A stretch of DNA of 64,000 bases from DASQEH01 sp963765725 (GCA_963765725.1 CAVXXI010000001.1:124001-188000), one strand, 5' to 3'. Counted from the stretch's first letter, positions 1 to 8,550 are shown. Notes: generated from the sequence alone by a model not told the origin. Numbers and translations are program-made.

Positions 1-902
1 GTGTTGTGTGCTTGCGGGAGGACGGCTTTGCCGGACAGGAGTGTGGCGAGCAGGAAGAGCACCGGCAGGAACGCGTTGCCGCCGAAGATGTCGCTCATGG
101 CGAGCTGGTAGTCGCCGTTGCGGACCGACGTCAAGCCGGTCGACAGCTCGGGCAGGGAGGTGGCCGCGGCCAGGATCGTGGCGCCGAAGAGCACGCCGGA
201 CAGCCCGATATGGGTCGCCGCCGCATCGCCGCTGCGCTCCAGGACGACTCCGGCTACCAAGGTGACGAGGGCGGCCACGGCGAAGATCACTGCGGCCTTC
301 GCCGTGCTCACGCCCTTGTCCGTGGCATTTTGCTCTGTCTTCTGCTGGCTGTGCCCGCGGGGCGGGTCCTGGTTGTCAGGGGCCTCGCCGGACTCGTGCC
401 ACGGCAGCGCGTGGCTCGCCCGCTGCAGGAGCAGGAGCCCGACCACCCAGATGACAGCGATCAGTACCGAGCCCGGCGAGATGCGCCACCAGATCAATGA
501 GGACGGAAGCTGGCTGCCGGCGACGACGACTGCCAGAACCGCGGTCACGAGCGTGCCCTCTAGGACGAGCACGAGCGACGCGGCGCGGTACGTCAAGGGC
601 TGGCCGCCGCGTACCCCGAACGCGTCCAACGCCACCAGGACCAGGGTCTGGATGGCGATGCCGCCCAGGATGTTGCCGACGGCGACCCCGACGTCGCCCG
701 ACAGCGACGCGGTGGCGGTGATGGCGATCTCGGGGAGGTTGGTCGCGATGGCGAGCAGGATCAGGCCCCCCATGGCCGAGCCCAGGTGAAGCCGCGTCGA
801 CAAGATGTCGGTCTGGTCCGACAGCTGCACACCCGCCACCCAGATCGCGACGGCGGAGGCGGCGAAGATCAGGAGCAGGACCGGAAGGGGGAGGCCGGAC
901 AT
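1..902 (-). CDS. Sodium/calcium exchanger family protein (partial, 3' end outside window)
   Basis: Membrane cation antiporter of the CaCA superfamily, expected to exchange Ca2+ (or another divalent cation) for Na+ or H+ across the cytoplasmic membrane. About 300 codons are visible and the frame stays open to the window edge. Both signature alpha repeats are present: ATNLPEI at about residue 52 in the first half and ATSLPEL at about residue 247 in the second. Hydrophobic helices flank them, and a charged cytoplasmic loop rich in Q, E and D lies between the halves. It starts 5 bases after the stop of the upstream SDR, so the two are probably co-transcribed. The transported ion cannot be told from sequence. 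Confidence 0.9.
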   Translation of the reverse strand, partial: MSGLPLPVLLLIFAASAVAIWVAGVQLSDQTDILSTRLHLGSAMGGLILLAIATNLPEIAITATASLSGDVGVAVGNILGGIAIQTLVLVALDAFGVRGGQPLTYRAASLVLVLEGTLVTAVLAVVVAGSQLPSSLIWWRISPGSVLIAVIWVVGLLLLQRASHALPWHESGEAPDNQDPPRGHSQQKTEQNATDKGVSTAKAAVIFAVAALVTLVAGVVLERSGDAAATHIGLSGVLFGATILAAATSLPELSTGLTSVRNGDYQLAMSDIFGGNAFLPVLFLLATLLSGKAVLPQAHN

Positions 903-907
903 GACTT

Positions 908-1931
908 CTAAGCCTTGGCTCGCCGGGACCACAGTGCTGCTGCGGCGAGGGAGGCCGCACCGCCGACGGCGGCGGCCAGTAGGTCGTGGTGGTGCGAGGC
1001 CCACAGTTGCGGGGCCCGACTGTGCGAGGTGTCGTCGAAGATGCCGTGGGCGCCGAAGTCGCGGCCGTCCGGCCCGTCGGCGGGATCCCACAGGTTGACC
1101 GGCTGGTCGGGGTCCTTGGGCTGGTCGGTCTGCTGGCTGTCGAACCCGGTACGGCCCAGGTACCGGTCCAGGAGGCCGGGAGCGACGGCGTTCGCGAGGA
1201 GCGTCGCGGCGGTGCTGGCGCCGACCCAGTACTCCCGGCGGGAGGGGTGGTCGGCCGCGAACAGCACCGCCTCCGCGGCGACCTCGGGCTGGTAGATGGG
1301 TGGCACCGGCTGCGCGTGGTGGGGCAGGCGAGACAGTACCCAGGAGAACTGCGGTGTGTTGACCGCAGGCATCTGCACCATCGTGACGTGGACGTTGCTG
1401 TGGTCGTGCAGCAGCTCGCACCGCAACGACTCGTTGAAGCCCTGGATCGCGTGTTTCGCGCCGCAGTAGGCCGATCTGCAACGGGATGCCCCGATACGCC
1501 AGCGCCGAGCCGACCTGGACGATAGTGCCGTGGTCACGTGGCCGCATGTACCGCAGTGCCGCCATCGTCCCGTACACGTACCCGAGGTAGCTCACCTCCG
1601 TCACGCGCTTGTACTCCTCCGGCTCGATCTCCTCGAACGGTGCGAACACCGACGTGAACGCGACGTTGACCCACACGTCGATCGGTCCCGCCTCCGCTTC
1701 GACCCGTGCGGCAGCGTCCGACACGGCCCGGTGGTACGAGACGTCCGTGGGAATCACCAGAGGCGTCCCGCCCGCGGCGCGCACATCGTCGGCAGCGCCC
1801 TCCAAGCCCAGCCGTCCGCGGGCCAGCAGTGCGACCGTGGCGCCGCGGCGCGCGAACGCGCAGGCCACGGCGCGGCCGATGCCGCCACTGGCACCGGTGA
1901 CGACGACAGTCGAGGGGATGTTCGGGTCCAT
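908..1931 (-). pseudogene. SDR family oxidoreductase, frameshifted
   Basis: NAD(P)-dependent short-chain dehydrogenase of the long (about 340 aa) type. A GGAGGA ribosome site precedes the ATG. The cofactor motif TGASGGIG is at residues 12-19 and the catalytic Y-x3-K pair is Tyr155/Lys159 (YCGAK). The C-terminus ends in a hydrophobic helix followed by SRRAKA, suggesting membrane association. One extra base at about 1475, between the codons for Gln152 and Ser153, breaks the frame. Upstream and downstream parts are otherwise fully conserved, and total length is one base over a multiple of three. It is either a recent inactivation or a sequence error. The substrate is unknown; the cation exchanger follows in the same operon. 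Confidence 0.8.
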
Positions 1932-2000
1932 GACGATTCCTCCGTGCAGGGGCGAGTTCGGGGAGCGATGGCGATGATCTTGGCAGATCGCTTGCGACTA

Positions 2001-2030
2001 TGCAAATATTGCGTAACTACTAAATTTGCA
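2001..2030. promoter_or_regulatory. Candidate operator between divergent SDR and enolase genes
   Basis: The palindrome TGCAA-ATA-TTGCG (2001-2013) contains GCAA-N3-TTGC. A second half, ATTTGCA (2024-2030), makes a 7-bp inverted repeat with TGCAAAT at 2001. The site is about 70 bases upstream of the SDR start. The same palindrome type occurs at the same distance upstream of the TPP-enzyme operon at 7913. The cognate regulator is not identifiable here. Confidence 0.4.
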
Positions 2031-2076
2031 ACCAGCGGGAGCCGATGTACTCCTGCAGCCCGAGAGGTGGACGCCG

Positions 2077-3225
2077 ATGATCGCCCCGACCGACGATGAC
2101 GCGCACATGCCCGACACGAGCGCTCGTGACCTGCTGGTCGACGACCTGACGGTTGCCGTCTACACGGTGCCGACCGATCAGCCGGAAGCCGACGGGACCG
2201 CGACCTGGCAGGCGACCACGTGCGTCACCGTCGAGGTGACGGCCGGTGGGCGTACTGGCTTGGGATACACCTATGGCCCGGCCGGATGTGCGAGCGTCGT
2301 GACGGATCAGTTGCGTGACGTCGTCGTCGGTCGTCCTGCGTTCGCCGTCGTCGGCAACTGGCAGGCGATGGTGCGGCAGTGCCGCAACGCCGGACGCCCC
2401 GGGATGGTGTCGATGGCGATCGCGGCGGTCGACACCGCGCTTTGGGACCTGGCCGCTCAGCTGTGCGACCTGCCCCTGGCCAACCTGCTCGGCCGTGCGC
2501 GCGACACCGTCGCGGTGTACGGCAGTGGCGGCTTCACGACGTACGACGAGGCCACAATGGCCGACCAGCTCGAGCACTGGGTGGGGGACCTCGGGGTGCG
2601 GGCGGTCAAGATCAAGGTGGGGGAGTCCTGGGGAGCGCGTGCCGACAGGGATCTTGCCCGGGCGGCATTCGCCCGACGCGTGGTCGGCGACGACGTGGAG
2701 CTCTTCGTCGACGCCAACGGCGGCTACACCCGAGGACAGGCCGGCAGGATGGGCCGTGCCTTCGACGACCTCGGTGTCACCTGGTTCGAGGAGCCGGTGT
2801 CGTCGGACGACCTGGCCGGTCTGGCGGCCCTCAGAGGCGAGATCGCAGCCGACGTCGCTGCCGGCGAGTACGCGTACGACCTCGCGTACGTCACGCGCAT
2901 GTGTGGAGCAGGCGCCGTCGACTGCATGCAGCTCGACGTGACGAGAATCGGCGGTATCACCGAGTGGCGCCGAGCGGCCGCGGCCGCGGCCGGCTACGGG
3001 CTCGATGTCAGCGGGCACTGCGCACCCGCATTGCACGCCTCGGTGGCCGCGAGCGTGCCGAACCTCAGGCACGTCGAGTACTTCCACGACCACGCTCGGC
3101 TCGAACCCCTCCTGTTCGAGGGGCTTCCCGGTGTCCGCGACGGCGCGATGCAGTTGAACCTCGACGCCCCCGGCAACGGTCTGAGCGTCAAGCGGCCGGA
3201 CGCCGAGCGGTACCGCACCGGTTGA
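2077..3225 (+). CDS. Mandelate racemase/muconate lactonizing enzyme (enolase superfamily)
   Basis: Enolase-superfamily enzyme that abstracts a proton alpha to a carboxylate, typically racemizing or dehydrating a sugar acid or related acid. With the ATG at 2077, preceded by GAGAGG, it is 382 aa; a TTG at 2026 in the same frame lacks a ribosome site. The residues expected for the mandelate racemase group are present: K178-x-K180 in VKIKVG, metal ligands Asp212 (VDANGG), Glu238 (FEEP) and Glu264 (GEYAY), and general base His314 (SGHCAP). The substrate cannot be assigned; proximity to sugar-acid and alcohol oxidizing genes suggests an aldonate or similar acid. It is transcribed divergently from the SDR. 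Confidence 0.88.
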   Translation: MIAPTDDDAHMPDTSARDLLVDDLTVAVYTVPTDQPEADGTATWQATTCVTVEVTAGGRTGLGYTYGPAGCASVVTDQLRDVVVGRPAFAVVGNWQAMVRQCRNAGRPGMVSMAIAAVDTALWDLAAQLCDLPLANLLGRARDTVAVYGSGGFTTYDEATMADQLEHWVGDLGVRAVKIKVGESWGARADRDLARAAFARRVVGDDVELFVDANGGYTRGQAGRMGRAFDDLGVTWFEEPVSSDDLAGLAALRGEIAADVAAGEYAYDLAYVTRMCGAGAVDCMQLDVTRIGGITEWRRAAAAAAGYGLDVSGHCAPALHASVAASVPNLRHVEYFHDHARLEPLLFEGLPGVRDGAMQLNLDAPGNGLSVKRPDAERYRTG

Positions 3226-3321
3226 GCCACCGGGCACCAGCTCGCCGCTGATTTACCGGCTGAGCCGCCACGGCCGCCCGAGCGGCGAAAGCATCCAAGA
3301 GCAGGGCCGCCGAGGCCGGTG

Positions 3322-4968
3322 TCACATCTCGACGACCCCGGAGATGAGCCTGTCGGCGGCCCGGGCCGCCAGGCTCATGATCGTCAGAGCCGGGTTGGCC
3401 GAGCCCTGGGTGGGCAGTGTGCTGCCGTCGACGACGAAGACGTTGGGGGTGCCGAAGACCCGGTGGTTGCTGTCGATGACGCCGTCTTCGGCGCGGGCGG
3501 CCATCCGCGCTCCGCCGACCAGGTGCGCGTAACGCTCGATGGTCATCACCTCGTCGGCGCCGGCAGCCTGCAGCACGTCCTCCATCGAGGTACGCGCGGC
3601 TTTGATCAGCTGCCGGTCATTGTCGCATTGACTATAGGAGAAGTGCGCGACCGGGAGACCGTTGCGGTCCTTCTCGTCGGCCAGAGTGACCCTGTTGTCG
3701 GGCTGGGGGAGCAGCTCGCACAGCGCTCCGAGGCAGGCCCAGTGGACGTAGTCGCGCATGTACTCTCGCAGCGCCTCACCCCAGTGGCCCTGCGCCGTGA
3801 CGTGCTCGGCCCAGGTGATGGGAAGGGGACTCACGGTCTGGATGGACCATCCGCGCTTGTACGGTTTGGTGGGATCGGTCTCGTAGAACTGCTCGCTGCT
3901 GACCTCCGGAGGCGGCGCCTTGTACATGCGGATCTCTTCGTCGAAGCGTCCAGCCGTCTGGGGTGCGCCCTGCACCATCAGATACCGCCCGACCTGGTCG
4001 TGGTCGTTGCCGAGCCCGTCGGGGAAGCGCCGGCTGGTCGAGAGCAGCATCAGCCGGGGAGTCTCGATCGAGTAGCAGGCGACGGCGACGGCGCGGGCGC
4101 GCTGCCGGTGCAGGACGCCGTCGTGGATGTACTCGACGCCGGTGGCGCGGCCGGAGCTGTCGTCGACCAGGACGCGGCTGACCTGGCTGTCCGGCCGGAT
4201 CTCGGCGCCGTGCGCCAACGCGTCGGGGATATGGGTGATGAGCGGGCTGGCTTTGGCGTTGACCTTGCAACCCTGCAGGCAGAAGCCGCGGTAGATGCAG
4301 TGTGGCCGGTTCCCGAACCGGCCATTCGGGATCGCCACGGGTCCGACACGGGTGGCGATCCCTGCCTTGGCGGCGCCGCGCTGGAAGATCAGCCCGTTGC
4401 CGCCCACCGGGTGAGCCGTGTGAGGGTAAGTGTGCGGGTCGCCCCATGGCCAGTCCTGCCCCGCAACAGGCAGCTCCGCCTCGATGGTCTCGTAGTAGGG
4501 CTTGAGGGAGGTGTAGTCGATGGGCCAGTCGGCTCCGACACCGTCGGCACTGAATGTCCGGAAGTCCGACGGGTGGAAGCGCGGCGTGTAGCCGGCATAG
4601 TGCACCATCGACCCGCCGACTCCGCGACCGGAGTTGTTGGAGCCGAGCGGTACGGGGTCGGCGCCCCCGATCTGTCTCGGATCGGTCCAGTACAGGACGT
4701 GGGAGCCGAGCTCGTCACTTACCCAGTCGGTGTCGGGGTCCCAGAACGGTCCGGCGTCCAGGCAGACCACCGACCAGCCGGCGTGCGCGAGCCGCTGGGT
4801 GAACACGGCCCCCCCGGCCCCGGCGCCGACCACGACGACATCGACCTCGTCCTGGGCGTCGTACCGGCGCATGTCGGAACGGAGCCGATGCTCAGTCCGC
4901 GAGCCGTCGTTGGGAACGAGCCATGCGGACTCGTTGCGAGCCCGGATGGCCTTGTAGTCACTCCTCAC
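3322..4968 (-). CDS. GMC family oxidoreductase (gluconate 2-dehydrogenase-like flavoprotein subunit)
   Basis: FAD-dependent dehydrogenase of the glucose-methanol-choline family, 548 aa. The Rossmann dinucleotide motif VVGAGAGG is at residues 47-53. The C-terminal GMC domain carries the HLVGGARMA active-site histidine block and a final GSTLPTQGSANP segment. It overlaps the stop of the upstream subunit-3 gene by 11 bases, so the two are translationally coupled. In such pairs the flavoprotein oxidizes a sugar, polyol or keto-sugar and passes electrons to the respiratory chain. No Sec or Tat signal is evident at the N-terminus. Export, if any, would have to be carried by the partner. The substrate is not determinable. 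Confidence 0.88.
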   Translation of the reverse strand: MRSDYKAIRARNESAWLVPNDGSRTEHRLRSDMRRYDAQDEVDVVVVGAGAGGAVFTQRLAHAGWSVVCLDAGPFWDPDTDWVSDELGSHVLYWTDPRQIGGADPVPLGSNNSGRGVGGSMVHYAGYTPRFHPSDFRTFSADGVGADWPIDYTSLKPYYETIEAELPVAGQDWPWGDPHTYPHTAHPVGGNGLIFQRGAAKAGIATRVGPVAIPNGRFGNRPHCIYRGFCLQGCKVNAKASPLITHIPDALAHGAEIRPDSQVSRVLVDDSSGRATGVEYIHDGVLHRQRARAVAVACYSIETPRLMLLSTSRRFPDGLGNDHDQVGRYLMVQGAPQTAGRFDEEIRMYKAPPPEVSSEQFYETDPTKPYKRGWSIQTVSPLPITWAEHVTAQGHWGEALREYMRDYVHWACLGALCELLPQPDNRVTLADEKDRNGLPVAHFSYSQCDNDRQLIKAARTSMEDVLQAAGADEVMTIERYAHLVGGARMAARAEDGVIDSNHRVFGTPNVFVVDGSTLPTQGSANPALTIMSLAARAADRLISGVVEM

Positions 4969-5665
4969 GTCCCGGCCTTCCGCGCAGGGTGTCGTGTCGT
5001 CGTCGTGCCCGTTCGATCCGCCGGCTGAACGGGACCGGATCGATGCTGTGACGGTCAGGTGTCTCCCACTTCTCCCGGGCGTTGATACCGGGGTTGAGGT
5101 AGCCGCGCGGATACGCCGGCCCCCCGAAGCCGATCTCGTTCCAGGCCCATGGATGGGAGTAGAAGGCAGAGCAGGCGTACCGCGTCCACAGGCTCCACAC
5201 CTGGGTCGCGGGATAGCCGTGCCAGGAGTCGCCGCTGAGGTCCTGGACGGCCTGGATCAGGCCCGCCTGCTGGTTCGTGGTCGACTCGGCGAAGGCGGAG
5301 CCGTGCCGCTCATGAGCATCCCCGTCGAGGAAGGCCAGGCTCTTGCGCCACACGGTGGCGTCCTCGGGCAGGTCGTCGTAGTGCCAACCGTCGGTCTGGC
5401 CGGTGGCGAGGCGGAGGTCGACCAGTGGCAGTACCGGTATGCGAGGCTCGCAGTCCTGGCCGAGCAGCAGATCCAGCAACGGCAACGCGATCGCTACCTC
5501 GGTCGGTGTGAAGAACGACAGATCGTGAGGTGGTCCCAGCCTGGCGAGCACGACGCCGGCGGTGACGTCGTCCCAGACGTCGACCTCGTCGAGCACGTCG
5601 AAACCGGGGAAACGTCCACGACCCTGCGGGGTGATGGAGTGCCTGTCCGGTGGCCTGTACGGCAT
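4958..5665 (-). CDS. Gluconate 2-dehydrogenase subunit 3 family protein
   Basis: Small partner subunit (235 aa) of membrane-linked GMC dehydrogenases. The sequence has the aromatic-rich pattern of the family, with FFTPTEVAIALPLLD near residue 50, QAGLIQAVQ in the middle and WNEIGFGGPAYPRGY near the C-terminus. Its ATG overlaps the stop of the preceding membrane-protein gene (TGATG), and its end overlaps the GMC gene. Family knowledge says subunit 3 helps assembly and electron transfer of the flavoprotein. No twin-arginine signal is obvious, unlike the proteobacterial enzyme. Confidence 0.8.
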   Translation of the reverse strand: MPYRPPDRHSITPQGRGRFPGFDVLDEVDVWDDVTAGVVLARLGPPHDLSFFTPTEVAIALPLLDLLLGQDCEPRIPVLPLVDLRLATGQTDGWHYDDLPEDATVWRKSLAFLDGDAHERHGSAFAESTTNQQAGLIQAVQDLSGDSWHGYPATQVWSLWTRYACSAFYSHPWAWNEIGFGGPAYPRGYLNPGINAREKWETPDRHSIDPVPFSRRIERARRRHDTLRGRPGREE

Positions 5666-6117
5666 CAGTCTGCTTCGCCGTCACCGGGCAGCGGCAGGTC
5701 CTCTCGGCGCAGCGCGGAGGCGAGCAGGCCCATGCCGCCGACCAACGTCGCGAGCAGCGGAGCGAACATCGGCGGGCCGGACTCGATGTTGTACCGCGTC
5801 CAGCCGCCGGGGCGCTGCCGGATGCCTCTCCAGTGCAGGTAGGTGCCCTGCAGTCCGTTGGCGACGATCGCCGCGCTGGCCAGCGGAAGCACCGTACGCG
5901 CCGCCCGCCGCGAGAACACTGCCGCGATTCCGGCGGGGATCGCGGCCGGAACCACCACGACCGGCCACCACATCAGCTTGTTGCCGAAGCTGGCACCGTC
6001 GTGTGACAGGTAGATCTCGGCCGCCGTGACCGCCGCCCCTCCAGCGGTCAGAGCCGACAAGGAGCGTTCGAACCGGCCGGTCCGGACGTCGGTCAGGGCG
6101 GTACGGACCACGCTCAT
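5665..6117 (-). CDS. Small integral membrane protein in TPP-enzyme/GMC operon
   Basis: A 150-aa protein with about four hydrophobic segments (LSALTAGGAAVTAAEIYLS, then LMWWPVVVVPAAIPAGIAAV, then LPLASAAIVANGL, then LLATLVGGMGLLASAL). I do not recognise a family. It starts 2 bases after the TPP-enzyme stop and its stop overlaps the start of the dehydrogenase subunit 3 gene. It is therefore a fixed member of a four-gene operon and could be the membrane anchor or quinone-side partner of the dehydrogenase. That role is inference from position only. Confidence 0.7.
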   Translation of the reverse strand: MSVVRTALTDVRTGRFERSLSALTAGGAAVTAAEIYLSHDGASFGNKLMWWPVVVVPAAIPAGIAAVFSRRAARTVLPLASAAIVANGLQGTYLHWRGIRQRPGGWTRYNIESGPPMFAPLLATLVGGMGLLASALRREDLPLPGDGEAD

Positions 6118-6119
6118 GC

Positions 6120-7913
6120 TCAGCCCTCCTTCTGACCGGGCAGGTACTGCTGGACCTTCTGCTTGATGCCCTGCTTGATGAAGCCGGCAGAGTCCTCGTC
6201 GCCGCCCAGCACCGCCTTGACCACGGACTTCGCCTGCTCGAAGGTGGCGTGCGGGGGGATCGGCGGCACGTCGGGGTCGCACCTGATGTCGAGCACGGTC
6301 GGCCTGTCCGCCGCCAGGGCACGGTCCCAGGCTCCACCGAGTGAGTCCGGGTCGTCGAGGTTCTCCGCGACCAGCCCGATGCTGCGCGCGAAGGCGGCAT
6401 AGTCCACATCGGGTAGTGCCTGGGAGGCGACGAACTTGGGCGAATTCTCCATCGCCCGCATCTCCCACGTCACCTGGTTGAGGTCGTTGTTGTGCAGCAC
6501 GGCGACGATCAGCCTCGGGTCGGACCACTGCCGCCAGTAGTGCGCCACCGTGATGAGCTCGGCCATCCCGTTCATCTGCATCGCGCCGTCACCGACCAAG
6601 GCGATCGCCGGCCGGTCCGGGTGCGCCCATTTGGCACCGATGGCGTACGGGACGCCGGGGCCCATGGTGGCGAGGGTGCCTGACAGTGATCCGCGGACGT
6701 CGCCGGTGAACTTGAGGTGCCGGGCGTACCAGTTGGCGGCCGAGCCGGAGTCAGCCGCGACGATCGCGTTCGTGGGCAGCCGCAGGGACAGCTCGTGGAA
6801 GATGCGCATCGGGTTGACCGGGTCGGCGTCGGTCATCGCCCGCCGTTCCGCGGTCTGCCACCAGTCGGCGACGTCGGACTCGACCGTCTCGCGCCAGCGG
6901 CGATCGTGCTTGCGGTGCAGACGTGGGAGCAGTGCCCGCAGGGTCTCCTTCGCGTCGCCGACCAGGTTGAGCTCGTACGGGTACCGCATGCCGATCCACT
7001 TGCCGGAACGGTCGATCTGCACCGCCCTCGCCTGGTCGAGCTTCGGCATGAACTGCGTGTACGGGAAGTTGGACCCGACGGTCAGCAAGGTGTCGCAGTT
7101 CATCATGAGCTGGTAGCTCGCGGTCGTCCCCAGCAGCCCGATGGACCCCGTCACCCACGGCAGGTCGTCGGGGAGGACGTCCTTGCCGAGCAGCGCCTTG
7201 GCGACCCCGGCGCCGAGGAGGTCGGCGACCACGCTCAGCTCGTCGACACAGCCACGGGCTCCCTGGCCGACGAGGATCGCCACCTTCTCGCCTGCGTTGA
7301 GGATGTCGGCGGCCCGGCGCACTGAGGCGTCATCGGGTACCACCGTGGCGTGCGAGATCCCCAGGCTCGACGGAACCTGCTTGAACGCGTGTCCTGGCGG
7401 CTCGTACTCGAGATCGAGGACGTCGGAGGGCACCACGATGCAGGTCGGCGCATGCTCGCTCATGGCGATCCGGATCGCCCGGTCGATGAGGTTGGGAAGC
7501 TGCTGCGGCACGGTACACATCTGGATGTAGTCGCTGCAGACGTCCTTGAAGAGGCTCAGCAGGTCTATCTCCTGCTGGTACGAGCCGCCCATGGCGCTGC
7601 GCTCGGTCTGGCCCACGATGGCCACGACGGGCACGTGGTCCAGCTTCGCGTCGTACAGGCCGTTGAGCAGATGCACCGCGCCCGGTCCGCTGGTCGCAAC
7701 GCAGACGCCTACCTCGCCCGAGAACTTCGCGAACCCGACGGCCTCGAAGGCCGACATCTCCTCGTGGCGCGCCTGCACGAACTGGGGGTTGTCGTCCGCC
7801 CTCGCCCAGGCAGCGAGCAGTCCGTTGATCCCGTCGCCGGGGAAGCCGAAGACCTGCCTGACGCCCCACTCCCGCAACCGCTCGAGGAGCACGTCGGCCA
7901 CCGTCTCTGCCAT
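6120..7913 (-). CDS. Thiamine pyrophosphate-requiring enzyme (pyruvate oxidase/dehydrogenase-like)
   Basis: A 597-aa ThDP enzyme of the acetolactate synthase/PoxB superfamily. The N-terminal PYR domain has FGFPGDGINGL and the ThDP-activating Glu in ARHEEM (residues 51-52). A central FAD/nucleotide-binding-like domain follows. The C-terminal PP domain carries the metal motif GDGAMQMNG at about residue 441 with HNN downstream. Expected chemistry is decarboxylation of pyruvate (or another 2-oxo acid) with electrons to quinone or oxygen. No catalytic acetolactate signature decides the substrate. It heads the operon with the membrane protein and the GMC dehydrogenase pair. Paired GCAA-N3-TTGC sites lie about 70-95 bases upstream. 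Confidence 0.88.
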   Translation of the reverse strand: MAETVADVLLERLREWGVRQVFGFPGDGINGLLAAWARADDNPQFVQARHEEMSAFEAVGFAKFSGEVGVCVATSGPGAVHLLNGLYDAKLDHVPVVAIVGQTERSAMGGSYQQEIDLLSLFKDVCSDYIQMCTVPQQLPNLIDRAIRIAMSEHAPTCIVVPSDVLDLEYEPPGHAFKQVPSSLGISHATVVPDDASVRRAADILNAGEKVAILVGQGARGCVDELSVVADLLGAGVAKALLGKDVLPDDLPWVTGSIGLLGTTASYQLMMNCDTLLTVGSNFPYTQFMPKLDQARAVQIDRSGKWIGMRYPYELNLVGDAKETLRALLPRLHRKHDRRWRETVESDVADWWQTAERRAMTDADPVNPMRIFHELSLRLPTNAIVAADSGSAANWYARHLKFTGDVRGSLSGTLATMGPGVPYAIGAKWAHPDRPAIALVGDGAMQMNGMAELITVAHYWRQWSDPRLIVAVLHNNDLNQVTWEMRAMENSPKFVASQALPDVDYAAFARSIGLVAENLDDPDSLGGAWDRALAADRPTVLDIRCDPDVPPIPPHATFEQAKSVVKAVLGGDEDSAGFIKQGIKQKVQQYLPGQKEG

Positions 7914-7978
7914 GTCTCTTCACCGCCATCTCGTGTCATACCGCGGGCGGTCCATCGCCCGGACAGCTCCGATCATGG

Positions 7979-8007
7979 TGCAAATCTTGCAGGTGCGCAA
8001 TCTTTGC
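7979..8007. promoter_or_regulatory. Two GCAA-N3-TTGC palindromes upstream of the TPP-enzyme operon
   Basis: TGCAA-ATC-TTGCA at 7979-7991 is a perfect 5-bp inverted repeat with a 3-base spacer. GCAA-TCT-TTGC follows at 7997-8007, 17 bases (about 1.6 helical turns) away. A matching site sits at 2001-2013 upstream of the SDR. The shared spacing from the start codon suggests common control. Confidence 0.45.
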
Positions 8008-8050
8008 CGCCGGGATCGGGTACACGGCTGGTGAGCGGTCAGAGGCACCA

Positions 8051-8142
8051 ACCTTCCTCGCCGAGGAGTCAGTTAATTCCCGCCGAGAGGCCAGGTTCTT
8101 CCCGCCGAGAGGTCAGGTTGTTCCCGCCGAGAGGTCAGGGAG
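8051..8142 (+). repeat. 22-bp tandem repeat array A
   Basis: Three complete 22-base units at 8068-8089, 8090-8111 and 8112-8133, with partial units at both ends. Each unit is GTCA, about five variable bases, then TTCCCGCCGAGAG. There are no spacers between units, so this is not a CRISPR array. The array lies in the 334-base gap between the divergent TPP-enzyme gene and the repeat-protein gene at 8248. Related arrays occur at 10931, 22722 and 52437. The same gap also holds the palindrome GCGTATACGC at 8170-8179, a possible regulator site for the 8248 gene. Confidence 0.85.
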
Positions 8143-8247
8143 GTACTCGATTGGCCTTGCCAAATGGATGCGTATACGCAACAATTGATAAAAGTTAAAC
8201 GTTGTGCTAGCGCGAAGAACAGCACGTGCTGAGAAGGAGGGGACGCG

Positions 8248-8550
8248 ATGAGCAGGTTGCAGCCGAGAGACTCCGCGGCGGGGCATGTGGGCAGCAGTAG
8301 CGGTCTACGTGGAGGCGCCGGGCGGGATCGTCGTACCGATAGCCGGCGCACGACCGGCGGCGTCGATGCCCACCAGGGGGTCTTCCACCAGGGGCATCCC
8401 CACGGTCCCGGCGAGGACGCGGGGGTCTACGACCAGGGCCATTGGAGCCAGTGCGGATGCGGTCAGGGCGTGTACCACCAAGGCCATCCGTCCCTTTACG
8501 GCCCCGGAACCGGCGTCTACCACCAGGGGCACGACGTCACCGCCCAGTGA
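8248..8550 (+). CDS. Small protein of four 15-residue GVYHQGH repeats
   Basis: A 100-aa protein I do not recognise. A strong ribosome site (GGAGGGG) lies 6 bases before the ATG, and codon third positions are GC-rich in this frame. After about 43 basic, Gly/Arg-rich residues, the rest consists of four consecutive repeats beginning GVFHQGH, GVYDQGH, GVYHQGH and GVYHQGH. Each full repeat is 15 residues, and the intervening parts are rich in Pro, Gly and His. Repeat 2 contains CGC. Regularly spaced His and Asp suggest a metal-binding or bead-like structural role; that is speculation. There is no signal peptide or membrane segment. It converges with the MFS gene downstream. Confidence 0.65.
   Translation: MSRLQPRDSAAGHVGSSSGLRGGAGRDRRTDSRRTTGGVDAHQGVFHQGHPHGPGEDAGVYDQGHWSQCGCGQGVYHQGHPSLYGPGTGVYHQGHDVTAQ
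8377..8550 (+). repeat. In-frame 45-bp coding repeats
   Basis: Exact 45-base periodicity inside the 8248 gene, with units at 8377-8421, 8422-8466, 8467-8511 and a shortened fourth at 8512-8550. The units have diverged at synonymous and loop positions while the GVYHQGH core is kept. That pattern indicates selection on the protein rather than recent DNA slippage. Confidence 0.75.

Noticed and set aside
3319..5028. Long plus-strand open frame (569 codons) opposite the GMC oxidoreductase
   Set aside because: It mirrors the conserved GMC and subunit-3 genes on the minus strand; its composition (Asp/Val/Arg/Gly/His) is that of antisense high-GC sequence and it has no domain.
8051..8142. Possible CRISPR array
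   Set aside because: Units are contiguous 22-mers with no unique spacers, and no cas genes are in the window.
8305..8532. Minus-strand frame with repeated MALVVD-like segments opposite the GVYHQGH protein
   Set aside because: It repeats only because the DNA does; it lacks the strong ribosome site and the GC-rich third positions of the plus-strand frame.
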